From assembly GCA_030429205.1 (NCBI GenBank), contig JAUICZ010000007.1, positions 25,343-89,342 of the forward strand: a DNA stretch of 64,000 nt, in the 5' to 3' direction. The notes under the pieces are model-generated. The model was not told the DNA's origin and searched no databases. It saw nothing but the letters and a program-made list of their open reading frames with translations. This DNA comes from Bacteroidia bacterium. GTDB lineage: Bacteria; Bacteroidota; Bacteroidia; Chitinophagales; Chitinophagaceae. Below, piece after piece: positions 9,522 through 17,779 of the stretch (its first letter is position 1; each line of letters starts with the position of its first letter). The translations under genes and the position numbers were made by a program.

Positions 9522-10340
9522 TTAAATAGCACCTACCATATATACCTGGGTAGGTGTAGGGTTACCACCCTCTTTCTCTATTGAGATGGCAAATGCCTGA
9601 CCGGATTTTATGTTGGCGGCTATCTTCATCATCATGCCTTCTTTCTGCACCATATCGTTATCTATCACCCCCATATCTACAGGGTTACCATCTTGTATTA
9701 CCCAAAGTTGATACTGCTTACCCTTAGGAGGCATTGGTAATTTGTGTAACGCCAGATATGCGTCGCCTTTTTCCTTGCTCCAATACACCATACCGGCAGG
9801 AGCTGCATCTGCTTCGTTACGCATGATGATGGTTTGCATACCCGGGTCGGCCAGCATGTCTTTTTCTTTCTTATAAGTATTCAGTGTTGCTACCAGTTGC
9901 TGTTGTTGTGCGGCTATCGAGTCAACCCTTGCAGCTAAAACATCTCTTTGTTCTCTGCTTTCATTTCTTTGAGAAAGCAACATGAAATTGGTGACCACAC
10001 TCACTAATACTGCAGCCCATATGGCAGCACGCTGCCAACTTGGTTTAGCAGGCTCTTGTGGTAGCGGCACTTGTTTAGATGCTTGCACCGGCTGCTCAAC
10101 TACAACCTCTTCTTCTTCATCAGAGAGTGCATCCCAGATCTTATCTTTCATGAACGATGGCGGGGCCTTAGCATCTTCTTTTGCCAGGTGCAACAAAGAA
10201 TCCTCTATAGCAATAACCTCGGCGGCCAGCTCCGGATATTGTGCAACATTAGCAGCTACCTCAGCACACTCATTCTCAGAGAGTGTACCCAGCACGTAGG
10301 CTTCTAATATCCCGGATTCTATGTATTCTTTTACGTTCAC
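9522..10340 (-). CDS. Anti-sigma factor (RskA-like)
   Basis: A 272-residue membrane-anchored anti-sigma factor, 10 nt downstream of its likely target, the ECF sigma gene. The N-terminal ~75 residues (VKEYIESGILEAYVLGTLS) look like the cytoplasmic sigma-binding domain, without a zinc HxxxCxxC motif. A single membrane segment lies at about 104-124, a short coiled coil at 125-160, and the extracytoplasmic part (MVYWSKEKGDAYLALHKLP, then PKGKQYQLWVIQDGNPVDMG) is the RskA/anti-sigma-K C-terminal domain. It would hold the sigma factor inactive at the inner membrane. The inducing signal cannot be read from the sequence. Convergent with the ketoacyl-synthase operon, with no spacer. Confidence 0.85.
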   Translation of the reverse strand: MNVKEYIESGILEAYVLGTLSENECAEVAANVAQYPELAAEVIAIEDSLLHLAKEDAKAPPSFMKDKIWDALSDEEEEVVVEQPVQASKQVPLPQEPAKPSWQRAAIWAAVLVSVVTNFMLLSQRNESREQRDVLAARVDSIAAQQQQLVATLNTYKKEKDMLADPGMQTIIMRNEADAAPAGMVYWSKEKGDAYLALHKLPMPPKGKQYQLWVIQDGNPVDMGVIDNDMVQKEGMMMKIAANIKSGQAFAISIEKEGGNPTPTQVYMVGAI

Positions 10341-10350
10341 TTTTTATTTA

Positions 10351-10896
10351 TCAGTTCTTATAATGTGTTCTTAACATGGTTATAGCTTTCCGCATACGGG
10401 TTTTCACAGTACCCAATGGTACATCAATAGTTTTGGATATTTCATCCAGGGTAAATCCTTTGAAGTAGGCCAACTCTACAATTACCTGATACTGAGGTTC
10501 TAATCCCGCCACCGTGTCTCTTAGCCCGATCGTATTTATCTCTTGTTCTGTCTTAAGGTTACTGTTATCATATACGGTAGCTTCATCATTTTGGATTTTC
10601 CCTTTCATGATTTCTCCCTTCGACCTTAATTTGTCGATAGAGGTATTCCTTGCCAGATTAAGCATCCATGTATACAGCCTGCCTTTTGCAGAATCGTACT
10701 TGTCAATACCTTTCCAAACTTTCACAAAAACTTCCTGCAACACATCTTGTGCAGTTTGCTCGTCACTTATTATCCTGCTGATAATACTGAATAATGCAGC
10801 AGAATAGTTTTCATACAGATAGTCGAACCCCTGCTTACTTTTTTGTTTCAGTAAGGATATCAACTCTTGCTCCGTATATGTAATTGACGCTGCCAA
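10351..10896 (-). CDS. ECF-type RNA polymerase sigma factor
   Basis: A 181-residue sigma-70 family factor containing only regions 2 and 4. Region 2 spans about 25-90 (DYLYENYSAALFSIISRII, DVLQEVFVKVWKGIDKYD, TWMLNLARNTSIDKLRSK) and region 4 about 125-178 (ELAYFKGFTLDEISKTIDV, LGTVKTRMRKAITMLRTHY). Paired with the RskA-like anti-sigma gene 10 nt downstream, it resembles SigK/RskA pairs. Translation appears to start at TTG 10896, because no ATG lies before region 2. It follows def by 20 nt and may be cotranscribed with it. Confidence 0.9.
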   Translation of the reverse strand: MAASITYTEQELISLLKQKSKQGFDYLYENYSAALFSIISRIISDEQTAQDVLQEVFVKVWKGIDKYDSAKGRLYTWMLNLARNTSIDKLRSKGEIMKGKIQNDEATVYDNSNLKTEQEINTIGLRDTVAGLEPQYQVIVELAYFKGFTLDEISKTIDVPLGTVKTRMRKAITMLRTHYKN

Positions 10897-10916
10897 GTAT
10901 ATAACTAAAGTAGTGC

Positions 10917-11495
10917 TTATTTGGCAAAAAGCATTCTGTAGTCTGTTTTAATTTTACCTGAAGAAATATCGTTCAACTTCTTCTTTATTAACCTCTTTTT
11001 CAAAGGCTTTAAATAGTCAATAAACAGTTTGCCGTCTATGTGATCGTACTCATGTAGTATAACACGCGCAGTAATACCGCTAAACTCTTCTTCATGCTCG
11101 TTGAACTGCTCATCCATAAAACGAAGTTTTACCGTCTCGTACCTACTTACGTCTTCTCTAACTTTTGGTATGCTTAAGCACCCTTCGTTATACAACCACG
11201 GTTCTCCACCTTCTTCTACAATATGCGCGTTGACGAACGCTCTTTTCACAGGTTTTTCATTTGGGTAATCCTGCTTGTCCTGATCATCAAAATTTTCAAC
11301 TATTTGCTCTGTATCTACCAGAAATAATCTGATAGGCTTATTTATTTGCGGCGCAGCCAGACCAACACCATTACTATTATACATAGTATCCCACATATCA
11401 CTGATCAGTTTCTCCAGATCAGGATAGTCAGCATCTATATCTTCGCACATTTTTCTCAACACCGGATGCCCGTAGGCTACAACAGGTAAAATCAT
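10917..11495 (-). CDS. def: Peptide deformylase
   Basis: Removes the N-formyl group from nascent proteins. 192 residues with all three metal/active-site motifs: GVGLAAPQ (43-50), EGCLSIP with Cys106, and HEYDH with His148, Glu149 and His152. It lies 33 nt downstream of ruvX but has its own -7 element (11517-11524) in that gap, so it can be expressed independently of the primase operon. No methionyl-tRNA formyltransferase gene is adjacent. Confidence 0.96.
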   Translation of the reverse strand: MILPVVAYGHPVLRKMCEDIDADYPDLEKLISDMWDTMYNSNGVGLAAPQINKPIRLFLVDTEQIVENFDDQDKQDYPNEKPVKRAFVNAHIVEEGGEPWLYNEGCLSIPKVREDVSRYETVKLRFMDEQFNEHEEEFSGITARVILHEYDHIDGKLFIDYLKPLKKRLIKKKLNDISSGKIKTDYRMLFAK

Positions 11496-11516
11496 TAATT
11501 AAACTTTTAGAAGCTG

Positions 11517-11524
11517 CAAATTTA
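11517..11524 (-). promoter_or_regulatory. -7 element of def
   Basis: Minus-strand TAAATTTG followed by CAGC, a full TAnnTTTG match placed 21 nt before the def ATG in the short ruvX-def gap. The -33 region would lie inside the end of ruvX and is not obvious. Confidence 0.5.
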
Positions 11525-11528
11525 AGGA

Positions 11529-11942
11529 TTAGTGACGGCTTTGCAGGTATTCTTGCAGAATAATGGTAGCAGCAACGGTATCTACGTTCTCTTTTTTCTG
11601 CCTATCCTTCTTTTTCATACCCATTTCAACCATCGCCAGAGAGGCCATTTTAGATGTCAGGGTCTCGTCTACTTTCTCTATTTCAAGGTCGGGGAATACG
11701 TTTTTGTACTTGCCAATAAACTTATCTACCAACGGGGTAGCATCTGTAGGGCTATCATCAAGATTCAAAGGATAACCAATCAGCACCTTCTCTACCTCAT
11801 TCTCTTTTATATAGTTTTTTAAATACCCTATCAGTTCTTTTGTTTCTACAGTACCAATTGCTGTTGCAATTATCTGCATAGGGTCTGACGCGGCCAGCCC
11901 TGTTCTTTTCTTTCCGTAATCTATTGCCAGTATTCTTGCCAC
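11529..11942 (-). CDS. ruvX: Putative pre-16S rRNA nuclease / Holliday junction resolvase YqgF
   Basis: A 137-residue RNase H-fold nuclease of the YqgF/RuvX family, implicated in 16S rRNA 5'-end maturation and possibly in Holliday junction processing. Visible: the first strand with RILAIDYGKKRTGLAASD, the GYPLNLDD segment, VDETLTSKMA and the terminal acidic motif VDTVAATIILQEYL. The start is GTG 11942, sharing its first base with the TAG stop of dnaG (TAGTG), which indicates translational coupling. The next Met is beyond the essential first Asp, so GTG is needed. Confidence 0.9.
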   Translation of the reverse strand: MARILAIDYGKKRTGLAASDPMQIIATAIGTVETKELIGYLKNYIKENEVEKVLIGYPLNLDDSPTDATPLVDKFIGKYKNVFPDLEIEKVDETLTSKMASLAMVEMGMKKKDRQKKENVDTVAATIILQEYLQSRH

Positions 11943-13885
11943 TATGCTTTTTTAGTATTTTTCTTAAATATCATGGTACCTGTTTTTTTCAGTATCTCTT
12001 TCTCCGCATCTTTCAGTTGCAGGTATTTGGTCATTAAAGCGATATACCTGGTTTCTTCTTTTTCAGTCTTTAGTCGTTTAGAGATCTCGTCTATCACCAG
12101 TATTAACTTCTTCAACTCAAAATAGGTCAATGCACTATCTACCTCATTAATATAATTCTGCTCGCCGTTTAGCGTTTCTATACCATATATATCTTTCCAG
12201 TTATGGCTGATGTCGCTGCGGGTTTGTAATAGTGTTGCCAGTTTTGTTTGCATGGCCGGCTCAGGAAATGTATTGAAGAAGTTTACCGTAGGCAGCTTAC
12301 CATTTTCTATTTCGTACGCATAGTAACTATCGAATACTACCCGTGCCATCTCTTGTTCTATCAAATCCGGGTCTATACGCTCTTCAATCAGTGCAGCAAC
12401 ATTATCATAACCTTCATATTCTTTTTCACCATGTTCTATCAACACCCTTACCAGCTCCCATTCCTGTTCTTCCTCTTCAGGCGGCGCCAGTACATCTTGT
12501 GGCTGTTCTACATACTCTTGTGGTGCCGGTGCTTTTTCAGCATCTCTATTTTTTTGCCTGCGCTCCTGCTCCAGTCGTTCGCGAATGTATTTATTCACCA
12601 GGTTCACCATGCCGGAAGGGTCTACTTCCAACTTCTCTGACGCCAGCTTTATATAGTGATCTTGCAGTGCAAAATCTTCTGTTTTATTGATGCGACCGAT
12701 GCTTTCTGCGATCTCATTCACCAATTTCGACTTCTGTACCGGGTCGTCTCCTACTTCTTTCAAGCCCACATCCAGCCTGAAACCTATAACATCTTTTTTA
12801 TTCTCTTTTACAAACTCATGAAAACGAGAAGCACCTGATTTTTGAATAAAACTATCAGGATCCTCACCATCGGGCAGTAATACAAGCTTCACATTAAAGC
12901 TTTGTTCCAATGCCAGATCCAAACCTCGTAAAGCAGCTTTTACTCCGGCAGCATCACCATCATATAGTATCGTAAGATTCTTTGTTAGCTGACCTATCAA
13001 TCTCAACTGGCCTTCAGTTAAAGAAGTACCGCTACTGGCCACTACATTTTCTACCCCACCCTGATGTAAGGATATAACATCAGTATAGCCCTCTACCAAA
13101 AAACACTCGTCATTCCTTGATATAGTTTGACGCGACTGGTGCATACCATACAACACACGGCTTTTTACATACAGCTCATTTTCCGGAGTGTTGATGTACT
13201 TAGGTGCCTTGTCTGTCTTCTTCAAAATACGTGCACCAAAACCCAGTACACGCCCCGTCATACTCTGTATGGGAAATATCACACGGCCATGATAAACATC
13301 GTAGTGCTTCGCATTTCGTTGTTTGATCAGCCCTGCTTTCTCCAGCAGTTCGGCACTATACCCCTTCTCGATGGCAGCTTTTGCAAAAACATCGTAACCA
13401 TCGGGACAATAGCCCAGTTTAAACTTATCTATTGTTTCTTTTGTATAGCCTCTTTGCTTGAAGTATGAGCCACCTATCGTTTGTCCTTCTTCCTCGTTTA
13501 GTAGATAGTCGTAAAAATATTCTGATGCAAACTCATTAACGATCCTCAAGCTTTCTTCGGCCAGTTGTTTCTCTTTCTGCTCGGGAGTTTTTTCAGTTTC
13601 CTCAACCTCAATATTGTAATAGCTCGCCAACCACTTGATCGCCTCGGGATAGGTAAGCTTTTCGTGTTCCTGTATGAAGGTCACTACATTACCACCCTTA
13701 CCGCAGCCAAAACATTTATAAATGCCCTTTGCCCCGGATACATAGAATGACGGAGTTTTCTCGTTATGAAAAGGGCAATTAGCAATATGGTTTGCCCCTC
13801 TTTTTTTCAATCGCACAAACTGCCCCACCACGTCAATTATATCTGCGCGATCCATCACCTCTTGTATCGATTGTTGTGCGATCAT
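11942..13885 (-). CDS. dnaG: DNA primase
   Basis: Synthesises RNA primers at the replication fork. 647 residues. The N-terminal CHC2 zinc ribbon has Cys37, His40, Cys58 and Cys61 (NCPFHNEKTPSF, YKCFGCGKGGN). The RNA-polymerase core follows, with the TOPRIM motifs CFLVEGYTDVISLHQ and TILYDGDAAGVKAA. The ~200-residue C-terminal helicase-binding region is diverged and rich in acidic residues, usual for the phylum. First gene of a minus-strand run dnaG-ruvX-def-sigma-anti-sigma; 26 nt separate it from the upstream secreted protein gene. Confidence 0.96.
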   Translation of the reverse strand: MIAQQSIQEVMDRADIIDVVGQFVRLKKRGANHIANCPFHNEKTPSFYVSGAKGIYKCFGCGKGGNVVTFIQEHEKLTYPEAIKWLASYYNIEVEETEKTPEQKEKQLAEESLRIVNEFASEYFYDYLLNEEEGQTIGGSYFKQRGYTKETIDKFKLGYCPDGYDVFAKAAIEKGYSAELLEKAGLIKQRNAKHYDVYHGRVIFPIQSMTGRVLGFGARILKKTDKAPKYINTPENELYVKSRVLYGMHQSRQTISRNDECFLVEGYTDVISLHQGGVENVVASSGTSLTEGQLRLIGQLTKNLTILYDGDAAGVKAALRGLDLALEQSFNVKLVLLPDGEDPDSFIQKSGASRFHEFVKENKKDVIGFRLDVGLKEVGDDPVQKSKLVNEIAESIGRINKTEDFALQDHYIKLASEKLEVDPSGMVNLVNKYIRERLEQERRQKNRDAEKAPAPQEYVEQPQDVLAPPEEEEQEWELVRVLIEHGEKEYEGYDNVAALIEERIDPDLIEQEMARVVFDSYYAYEIENGKLPTVNFFNTFPEPAMQTKLATLLQTRSDISHNWKDIYGIETLNGEQNYINEVDSALTYFELKKLILVIDEISKRLKTEKEETRYIALMTKYLQLKDAEKEILKKTGTMIFKKNTKKA

Positions 13886-13911
13886 GTATTCTGTAAAATT
13901 AACAAAGGGCT

Positions 13912-14826
13912 TTAATATACTATTGTTGTAGTAAATTTTACACGCTCTCTTTTTTGTGTAAACACGTGCCAGTTACCGTCATACTCAATTTTTACGGGAA
14001 CAAGTTTCCCCCAAATCTGACGAGTACGCACTTTCATATCCACATCAAAATCATATAGCAACGTACTGTATTTTAAAGAGTAGTCGCGTGCAACAATAGA
14101 GTAGTCTGTTTTCCTGAACCAGGTAACCAACTGCTTGTAAACTACATCATCTTTATACTCTGGTTTAGGAGTTGCCGAAAACACATAACAGTCTATACCC
14201 TTATACTTATCAGAGCTTAGCTTAAAGTTGTACATCTTTGCAATGTCTTCTTTAAAAACAGCTGCTTTGTCGCCCATGAAAGGTACCCCTTCTATTTTAC
14301 TACCGGGGTTAAATATCAGATGCTTCAGCTTAGATTTATTCTGTTCGAGTGTACTATTATCTTTCGGCTCCATTGCCCCTGCTACTATATCACTCTCATC
14401 ACATACCGTGTCTTTTATGAAAAATAAATAGTCGTACAGCTCTGCAGTATAATAGCGGTGCTCGCCATTGTTTTTATAGTAGTTGCCGGTTACTTTTTCA
14501 TTCGCAATCTCCATAGTGCGGCAATCTCCAAAACGCTTTTGTTTTGATGTACTGTAGTAGCTTGCCTTTATACTACCATTACTATTCAACACCATTAACC
14601 TGTTTGTAGCATTATACTCGAACATATGCATGCTCTTAAATGCCTTGTAGAAGGTAGTATCATTTTGCACTCGCTCAATAAAACCTTTCAGATCCCAGCC
14701 TCCTTTGCGTGCAGACACGACCACTTCATCCATCTCAATAGGATATTTAAATATGCTGGTATCTTCTTCCTGAGCAAAAGAAGGTATAGTATACACTACT
14801 AGCAATATGAAAAGGCCAACTCTCAC
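13912..14826 (-). CDS. Secreted protein of unknown function
   Basis: I do not recognise this 304-residue protein. It has a clear signal peptide (MRVGLFILLVVYTIPSFAQ) and then a soluble or outer-membrane-associated body. A DEVVVSARKGGWD segment near residue 33 recalls the start of a TonB-plug-like or carboxypeptidase-regulatory-like region, but no complete domain is evident. The C-terminal half is rich in beta strands and aromatic residues (YSIVARDYSLKYSTLLYDF, IWGKLVPVKIEYDGNW). No T9SS sorting motif. The ATG lies directly after the stop of ispD with no spacer, so it is probably cotranscribed with ispD. Confidence 0.7.
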   Translation of the reverse strand: MRVGLFILLVVYTIPSFAQEEDTSIFKYPIEMDEVVVSARKGGWDLKGFIERVQNDTTFYKAFKSMHMFEYNATNRLMVLNSNGSIKASYYSTSKQKRFGDCRTMEIANEKVTGNYYKNNGEHRYYTAELYDYLFFIKDTVCDESDIVAGAMEPKDNSTLEQNKSKLKHLIFNPGSKIEGVPFMGDKAAVFKEDIAKMYNFKLSSDKYKGIDCYVFSATPKPEYKDDVVYKQLVTWFRKTDYSIVARDYSLKYSTLLYDFDVDMKVRTRQIWGKLVPVKIEYDGNWHVFTQKRERVKFTTTIVY

Positions 14827-15495
14827 TTATCTGTTTTTCAGTACTATTTCTGCTATTTGAAGATCTTCAGGTGTCGTTAATTTCATATTATTCTTCTCGC
14901 CCTCTACTAAGTACACTTCTTTACCATATGCCTCCACTACAGTAGCTTCATCGGTAAATGTTTCGCTATACTCTTGCTCAAAAGCAGATAGTATCACTTC
15001 TGTTCTGAAAGTTTGAGGGGTTTGTATACTGCGTAAACTATTTCTGTCAATAGGTTTACTGTTTTCACCATCCAGCATTCTGATACTATCAGTGATATTG
15101 ATGGCCGGTATCGCACTTCCTTTTTGTATCGCCTGCTCGTAGCACCTTTGTATCAATTCAGTTGATAATAATGGTCGTACTCCGTCGTGCACAAAAACAA
15201 CAGCCCCTTCTTCAATGGTCTTCAACCCATTTTGCACACTATGAAAACGGGTTGCTCCTCCTGCAACGATCGTTACATCCAAACCTCCTTCAAACTCTTG
15301 TAACACCATTTGAGCATAGCTCATCTGTGCTTCCGGCAATACCAATACAATATTCATATCCCTGTAAGCATCAACAAACGCTTTTATGGTATAATAAAGG
15401 ATGGGCTTACCATTCAACGGTAAAAACTGTTTGGGCACAGCCATGCCCATGCGCACACCTTTACCACCCGCAACTATTACTGCATACTTTTTCAT
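14827..15495 (-). CDS. ispD: 2-C-methyl-D-erythritol 4-phosphate cytidylyltransferase
   Basis: Third step of the non-mevalonate isoprenoid pathway: CTP plus MEP gives CDP-methylerythritol. 222 residues. Visible: the nucleotide-binding start AVIVAGGKGVRMG with PKQFLPLNGKPIL, the VFVHDGVRPLL motif and the C-terminal TDEATVVEAYG and KLTTPEDLQIAE segments, all typical of IspD. ATG at 15495; a -7 element ends 8 nt before it. Separated from nusG upstream by a strong inverted repeat. Confidence 0.95.
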   Translation of the reverse strand: MKKYAVIVAGGKGVRMGMAVPKQFLPLNGKPILYYTIKAFVDAYRDMNIVLVLPEAQMSYAQMVLQEFEGGLDVTIVAGGATRFHSVQNGLKTIEEGAVVFVHDGVRPLLSTELIQRCYEQAIQKGSAIPAINITDSIRMLDGENSKPIDRNSLRSIQTPQTFRTEVILSAFEQEYSETFTDEATVVEAYGKEVYLVEGEKNNMKLTTPEDLQIAEIVLKNR

Positions 15496-15503
15496 TAGTG
15501 CTT

Positions 15504-15511
15504 CAAAATTA
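15504..15511 (-). promoter_or_regulatory. -7 element of ispD
   Basis: Minus-strand TAATTTTG, a full TAnnTTTG match that ends 8 nt before the ispD ATG. A possible TTG (15539-15537) is 25 nt away, longer than usual. Predicts a very short leader. Confidence 0.45.
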
Positions 15512-15540
15512 ATCGAAGTTTCGGAATGTCTTTAGACAAC

Positions 15541-15567
15541 TACGCCTCCGCATAATGCGGAGGCGTA
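15541..15567. terminator. Inverted repeat between nusG and ispD, probable terminator
   Basis: Perfect 12-bp stem TACGCCTCCGCA / TGCGGAGGCGTA with a TAA loop, placed 22 nt after the nusG stop. There is no real U-tract on either strand, so it may slow or end transcription with help, or act as a processing/stability hairpin. Confidence 0.6.
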
Positions 15568-15589
15568 ATATTATTAAGTATTGTTCTTA

Positions 15590-16201
15590 TTATGCTATTT
15601 TTTCTACCTGCATGTAGTTCAGCTCTACCGGTGTAGCACGTCCGAAGATCTTCACCACTACTTTCAGTTTCTTCTTCTCTTCGTTCACTTCTTCTACAGT
15701 ACCGTTAAAGTCGTTGAATGGTCCATCTGTAATACGTACAGTTTCCCCAACAATGTATGGTTCTGCATACCCGATACCCTGCTCGCTTACTTCGTCCATC
15801 TTACCGAACATCTTGTTCACTTCTGATTTACGTAAAGCAGTAGGATTATCTTTTCCTAAGAAATGTATTACGTTGGTTGTGTTACGGATAGTCTGTATCA
15901 TGTCTCCATGAAGTTTACCATCTTCCGCTTCCAACATCAAATATCCCGGAAATAATATTTTTTCTCTTAAAACTTTCTTACCAGACTGTACTTTAAACAC
16001 CTTTTCTACCGGGCAAAGAACTTGTAATACACTTTTTTCCCAACCTTGTATCTGGATCTCTTTGTCCAAATACTCTTTCACTTTCTTTTCTTTACCACTG
16101 ATAACGCGCAGTACGTACCATTTTGTTTCCTTTTCAGGTTTTGGTTTTGCAGCTGGTTGCTGCTCCTCATTCTGCTCGTTTGTTGTCACTTCTTCTGTCA
16201 T
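15590..16201 (-). CDS. nusG: Transcription termination/antitermination factor NusG
   Basis: Binds RNA polymerase and links it to Rho or ribosomes. 203 residues: a ~25-residue hydrophilic N-terminal extension ([17 protein letters not shown]), the NGN domain starting [18 protein letters not shown], and the KOW domain [20 protein letters not shown] ending in the usual [12 protein letters not shown] strand. Lies 11 nt after secE in the trnW-secE-nusG transcript. Unusually, rplK does not follow: a hairpin and ispD come next. Confidence 0.96.
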   Translation of the reverse strand: MTEEVTTNEQNEEQQPAAKPKPEKETKWYVLRVISGKEKKVKEYLDKEIQIQGWEKSVLQVLCPVEKVFKVQSGKKVLREKILFPGYLMLEAEDGKLHGDMIQTIRNTTNVIHFLGKDNPTALRKSEVNKMFGKMDEVSEQGIGYAEPYIVGETVRITDGPFNDFNGTVEEVNEEKKKLKVVVKIFGRATPVELNYMQVEKIA

Positions 16202-16212
16202 TGGTTGAAGTT

Positions 16213-16407
16213 TTATCCTAAAATACTGTACAAGAACTTCATTACGCGCTCAGACGCAACGTCCATACCTAAGATCAATAGGGTCATGATGGCTAGTGCT
16301 ACCAGTACAATTACTGTAGTTTGTTGCAGCTCGCTCCAAGTTGGCCACGACACTTTGTGTACCAACTCGTCATACGCTGACTGAACATAAGATCCGAATT
16401 TACTCAT
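16213..16407 (-). CDS. secE: Preprotein translocase subunit SecE
   Basis: Small 64-residue subunit of the SecYEG channel. It has the conserved amphipathic segment DELVHKVSWPTWSELQQTT followed by one transmembrane helix (VIVLVALAIMTLLILGMDV). The ATG at 16407 is preferred to the TTG two codons upstream. Lies between tRNA-Trp and nusG, its usual neighbour. Confidence 0.95.
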   Translation of the reverse strand: MSKFGSYVQSAYDELVHKVSWPTWSELQQTTVIVLVALAIMTLLILGMDVASERVMKFLYSILG

Positions 16408-16435
16408 ATACAACCTGTTATGTTGTTAATCTTTG

Positions 16436-16506
16436 CACGGGCACCTGGATTCGAACCAAGATCAATGGTTTTGGAGACCACTATTCTACCGTTGAACTAT
16501 GCCCGT
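16436..16506 (-). tRNA. tRNA-Trp (CCA anticodon)
   Basis: Acceptor stem ACGGGCA/TGCCCGT, anticodon loop CTCCAAA giving CCA, T-loop GGTTCGAATCC. No encoded CCA tail. First gene of the trnW-secE-nusG transcript. Confidence 0.96.
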
Positions 16507-16529
16507 AAAAAAAAGCCCCCTATCGGGGC
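16507..16529 (-). terminator. Hairpin with U8 directly before tRNA-Trp
   Basis: On the minus strand GCCCC-GATAG-GGGGC is followed by eight T residues that run straight into the first base of tRNA-Trp. It looks like an intrinsic terminator for the upstream aminotransferase, but it also lies downstream of the -7 element at 16542-16535, so RNA made from that promoter would begin with this hairpin; attenuation is possible. Confidence 0.6.
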
Positions 16530-16534
16530 GTATG

Positions 16535-16568
16535 CAAAAGTAAGAAAATAATCGATTAAAAGTACAAA
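16535..16568 (-). promoter_or_regulatory. Promoter of tRNA-Trp-secE-nusG
   Basis: Minus-strand TTTG (16568-16565), 22-nt spacer, TACTTTTG (16542-16535) followed by CATA. Full match in both elements. Confidence 0.65.
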
Positions 16569-16604
16569 TTACCCCTATAAGTATATGAACACATACAGCA
16601 AAGT

Positions 16605-17672
16605 TTACAGCTTCTGTAAACAAGCTACCAGTTTCACTATCTCAGCCTCTGTATTATGGTAATGCAGTCCAAAACGTATATTACCACCTCTTTGTGCAGC
16701 CACAATATTTGCTTCATTCAGCTTCTGCCACAAACCGTTATCATCTTTCAAAAAAACAATCGACGAGCGATTATTCATTGATTTTGGGCCTACTAACGTC
16801 GCATTCGTCTTCTCTAGCTCATCTATTAATAGCTTTGTTAGTTTGTTGTTATGCCCCTCTATATTCTGTACTCCATATTCCAGCTTATGCTCCAATGCTG
16901 CGTACAATACAGTAAATGCATGCAAACTGATATGTCCGGGTTCAAAACTTTTGACGGAGGGGATGTACTTCCAATCTTCACCTACCTGTTGGTAGCTGTT
17001 ATGTCCACCAATAGCCGGTGTATATCGTTCAAGAAAAGAAGGTGCTACATACATTATTCCATTACCAAAGCCTGCATTCATCCATTTGTAGTTACTGGCT
17101 ATAAAAACATCTACACCCAACACAGAAATATCAATATCTATCGCTCCTAAGCTTTGTGTGGCATCAACAATAAATATGACGTTGTTCTCTTTACACAAAT
17201 TACCTACCTCTTGTATATCCAACTTGTAGCCCGAAAGCCACTGTACATGACTGATGGCCACCACATCTACTTCTTTTCTTACTATCTTATTTTTCAGGGT
17301 ATTCACATCTATCTCAAAACCATCCGTATCATCTACCCAAGAAATATCAAAACCGTTTATAATAAAAGGCTCTGTTAAAGATGGATAATCGTTTTTATAG
17401 AGCAACACTTTTTCTGTACCCGTTAATGTTTGGACAATACCATTCATACCCCATGAGAAATTGGGCAACAATGCTATGTGCTGTTCGGGAGCGTTTAAAA
17501 AGGTTGCAACTTTTGTTCTGAGCTTTGGTTCAAAGGTTTCTCTCCACTCCATAGCAGAGGTACTGGCATCAGTAGCGAAAGAGCTGTTTAGTTCATTTGC
17601 CTGTCGGGTAAATTCCTCGGGTAGTAATCCTGTAGCAGACGTGTTAAGATATACGATATCTGAATTGTTCAT
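16605..17672 (-). CDS. Class V aminotransferase (cysteine-desulfurase-like fold)
   Basis: A 355-residue PLP enzyme of fold type I, class V. Visible: His142 in AISHVQWLSGY, Asp170 in IVDATQSLGAID that would contact the cofactor nitrogen, and the Schiff-base Lys196 in SNYKWMNAG. The C-terminus RFGLHYHNTEAEI matches the usual end of this family. It might be a kynureninase-like, isopenicillin-epimerase-like or selenocysteine-lyase-like enzyme; the substrate cannot be decided. It interrupts the usual tuf/tRNA-Trp/secE order, with terminators on both sides and its own -7 element, so it is an independent transcription unit. Confidence 0.85.
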   Translation of the reverse strand: MNNSDIVYLNTSATGLLPEEFTRQANELNSSFATDASTSAMEWRETFEPKLRTKVATFLNAPEQHIALLPNFSWGMNGIVQTLTGTEKVLLYKNDYPSLTEPFIINGFDISWVDDTDGFEIDVNTLKNKIVRKEVDVVAISHVQWLSGYKLDIQEVGNLCKENNVIFIVDATQSLGAIDIDISVLGVDVFIASNYKWMNAGFGNGIMYVAPSFLERYTPAIGGHNSYQQVGEDWKYIPSVKSFEPGHISLHAFTVLYAALEHKLEYGVQNIEGHNNKLTKLLIDELEKTNATLVGPKSMNNRSSIVFLKDDNGLWQKLNEANIVAAQRGGNIRFGLHYHNTEAEIVKLVACLQKL

Positions 17673-17676
17673 GGTT

Positions 17677-17684
17677 CAAAAATA
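17677..17684 (-). promoter_or_regulatory. -7 element of the aminotransferase
   Basis: Minus-strand TATTTTTG (full TAnnTTTG match) followed by only AACC before the ATG, so the predicted transcript starts at or next to the start codon. Confidence 0.55.
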
Positions 17685-17716
17685 CGACTATAGTTTTAGG
17701 TGACATGACGTAAAAG

Positions 17717-17748
17717 AAAAACAGTCCCGCAAATGCGGGACTGTTTTT
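17717..17748 (-). terminator. Terminator of tuf
   Basis: AAAAA-CAGTCCCGCA-AA-TGCGGGACTG-TTTTT: a GC-rich 8-10 bp stem with A and T tracts on both sides, placed 32 nt after the tuf stop. It can work in both directions and separates tuf from the aminotransferase. Confidence 0.9.
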
Positions 17749-17779
17749 AATATCAAGACAGCTATGTGCTGTACTTATC

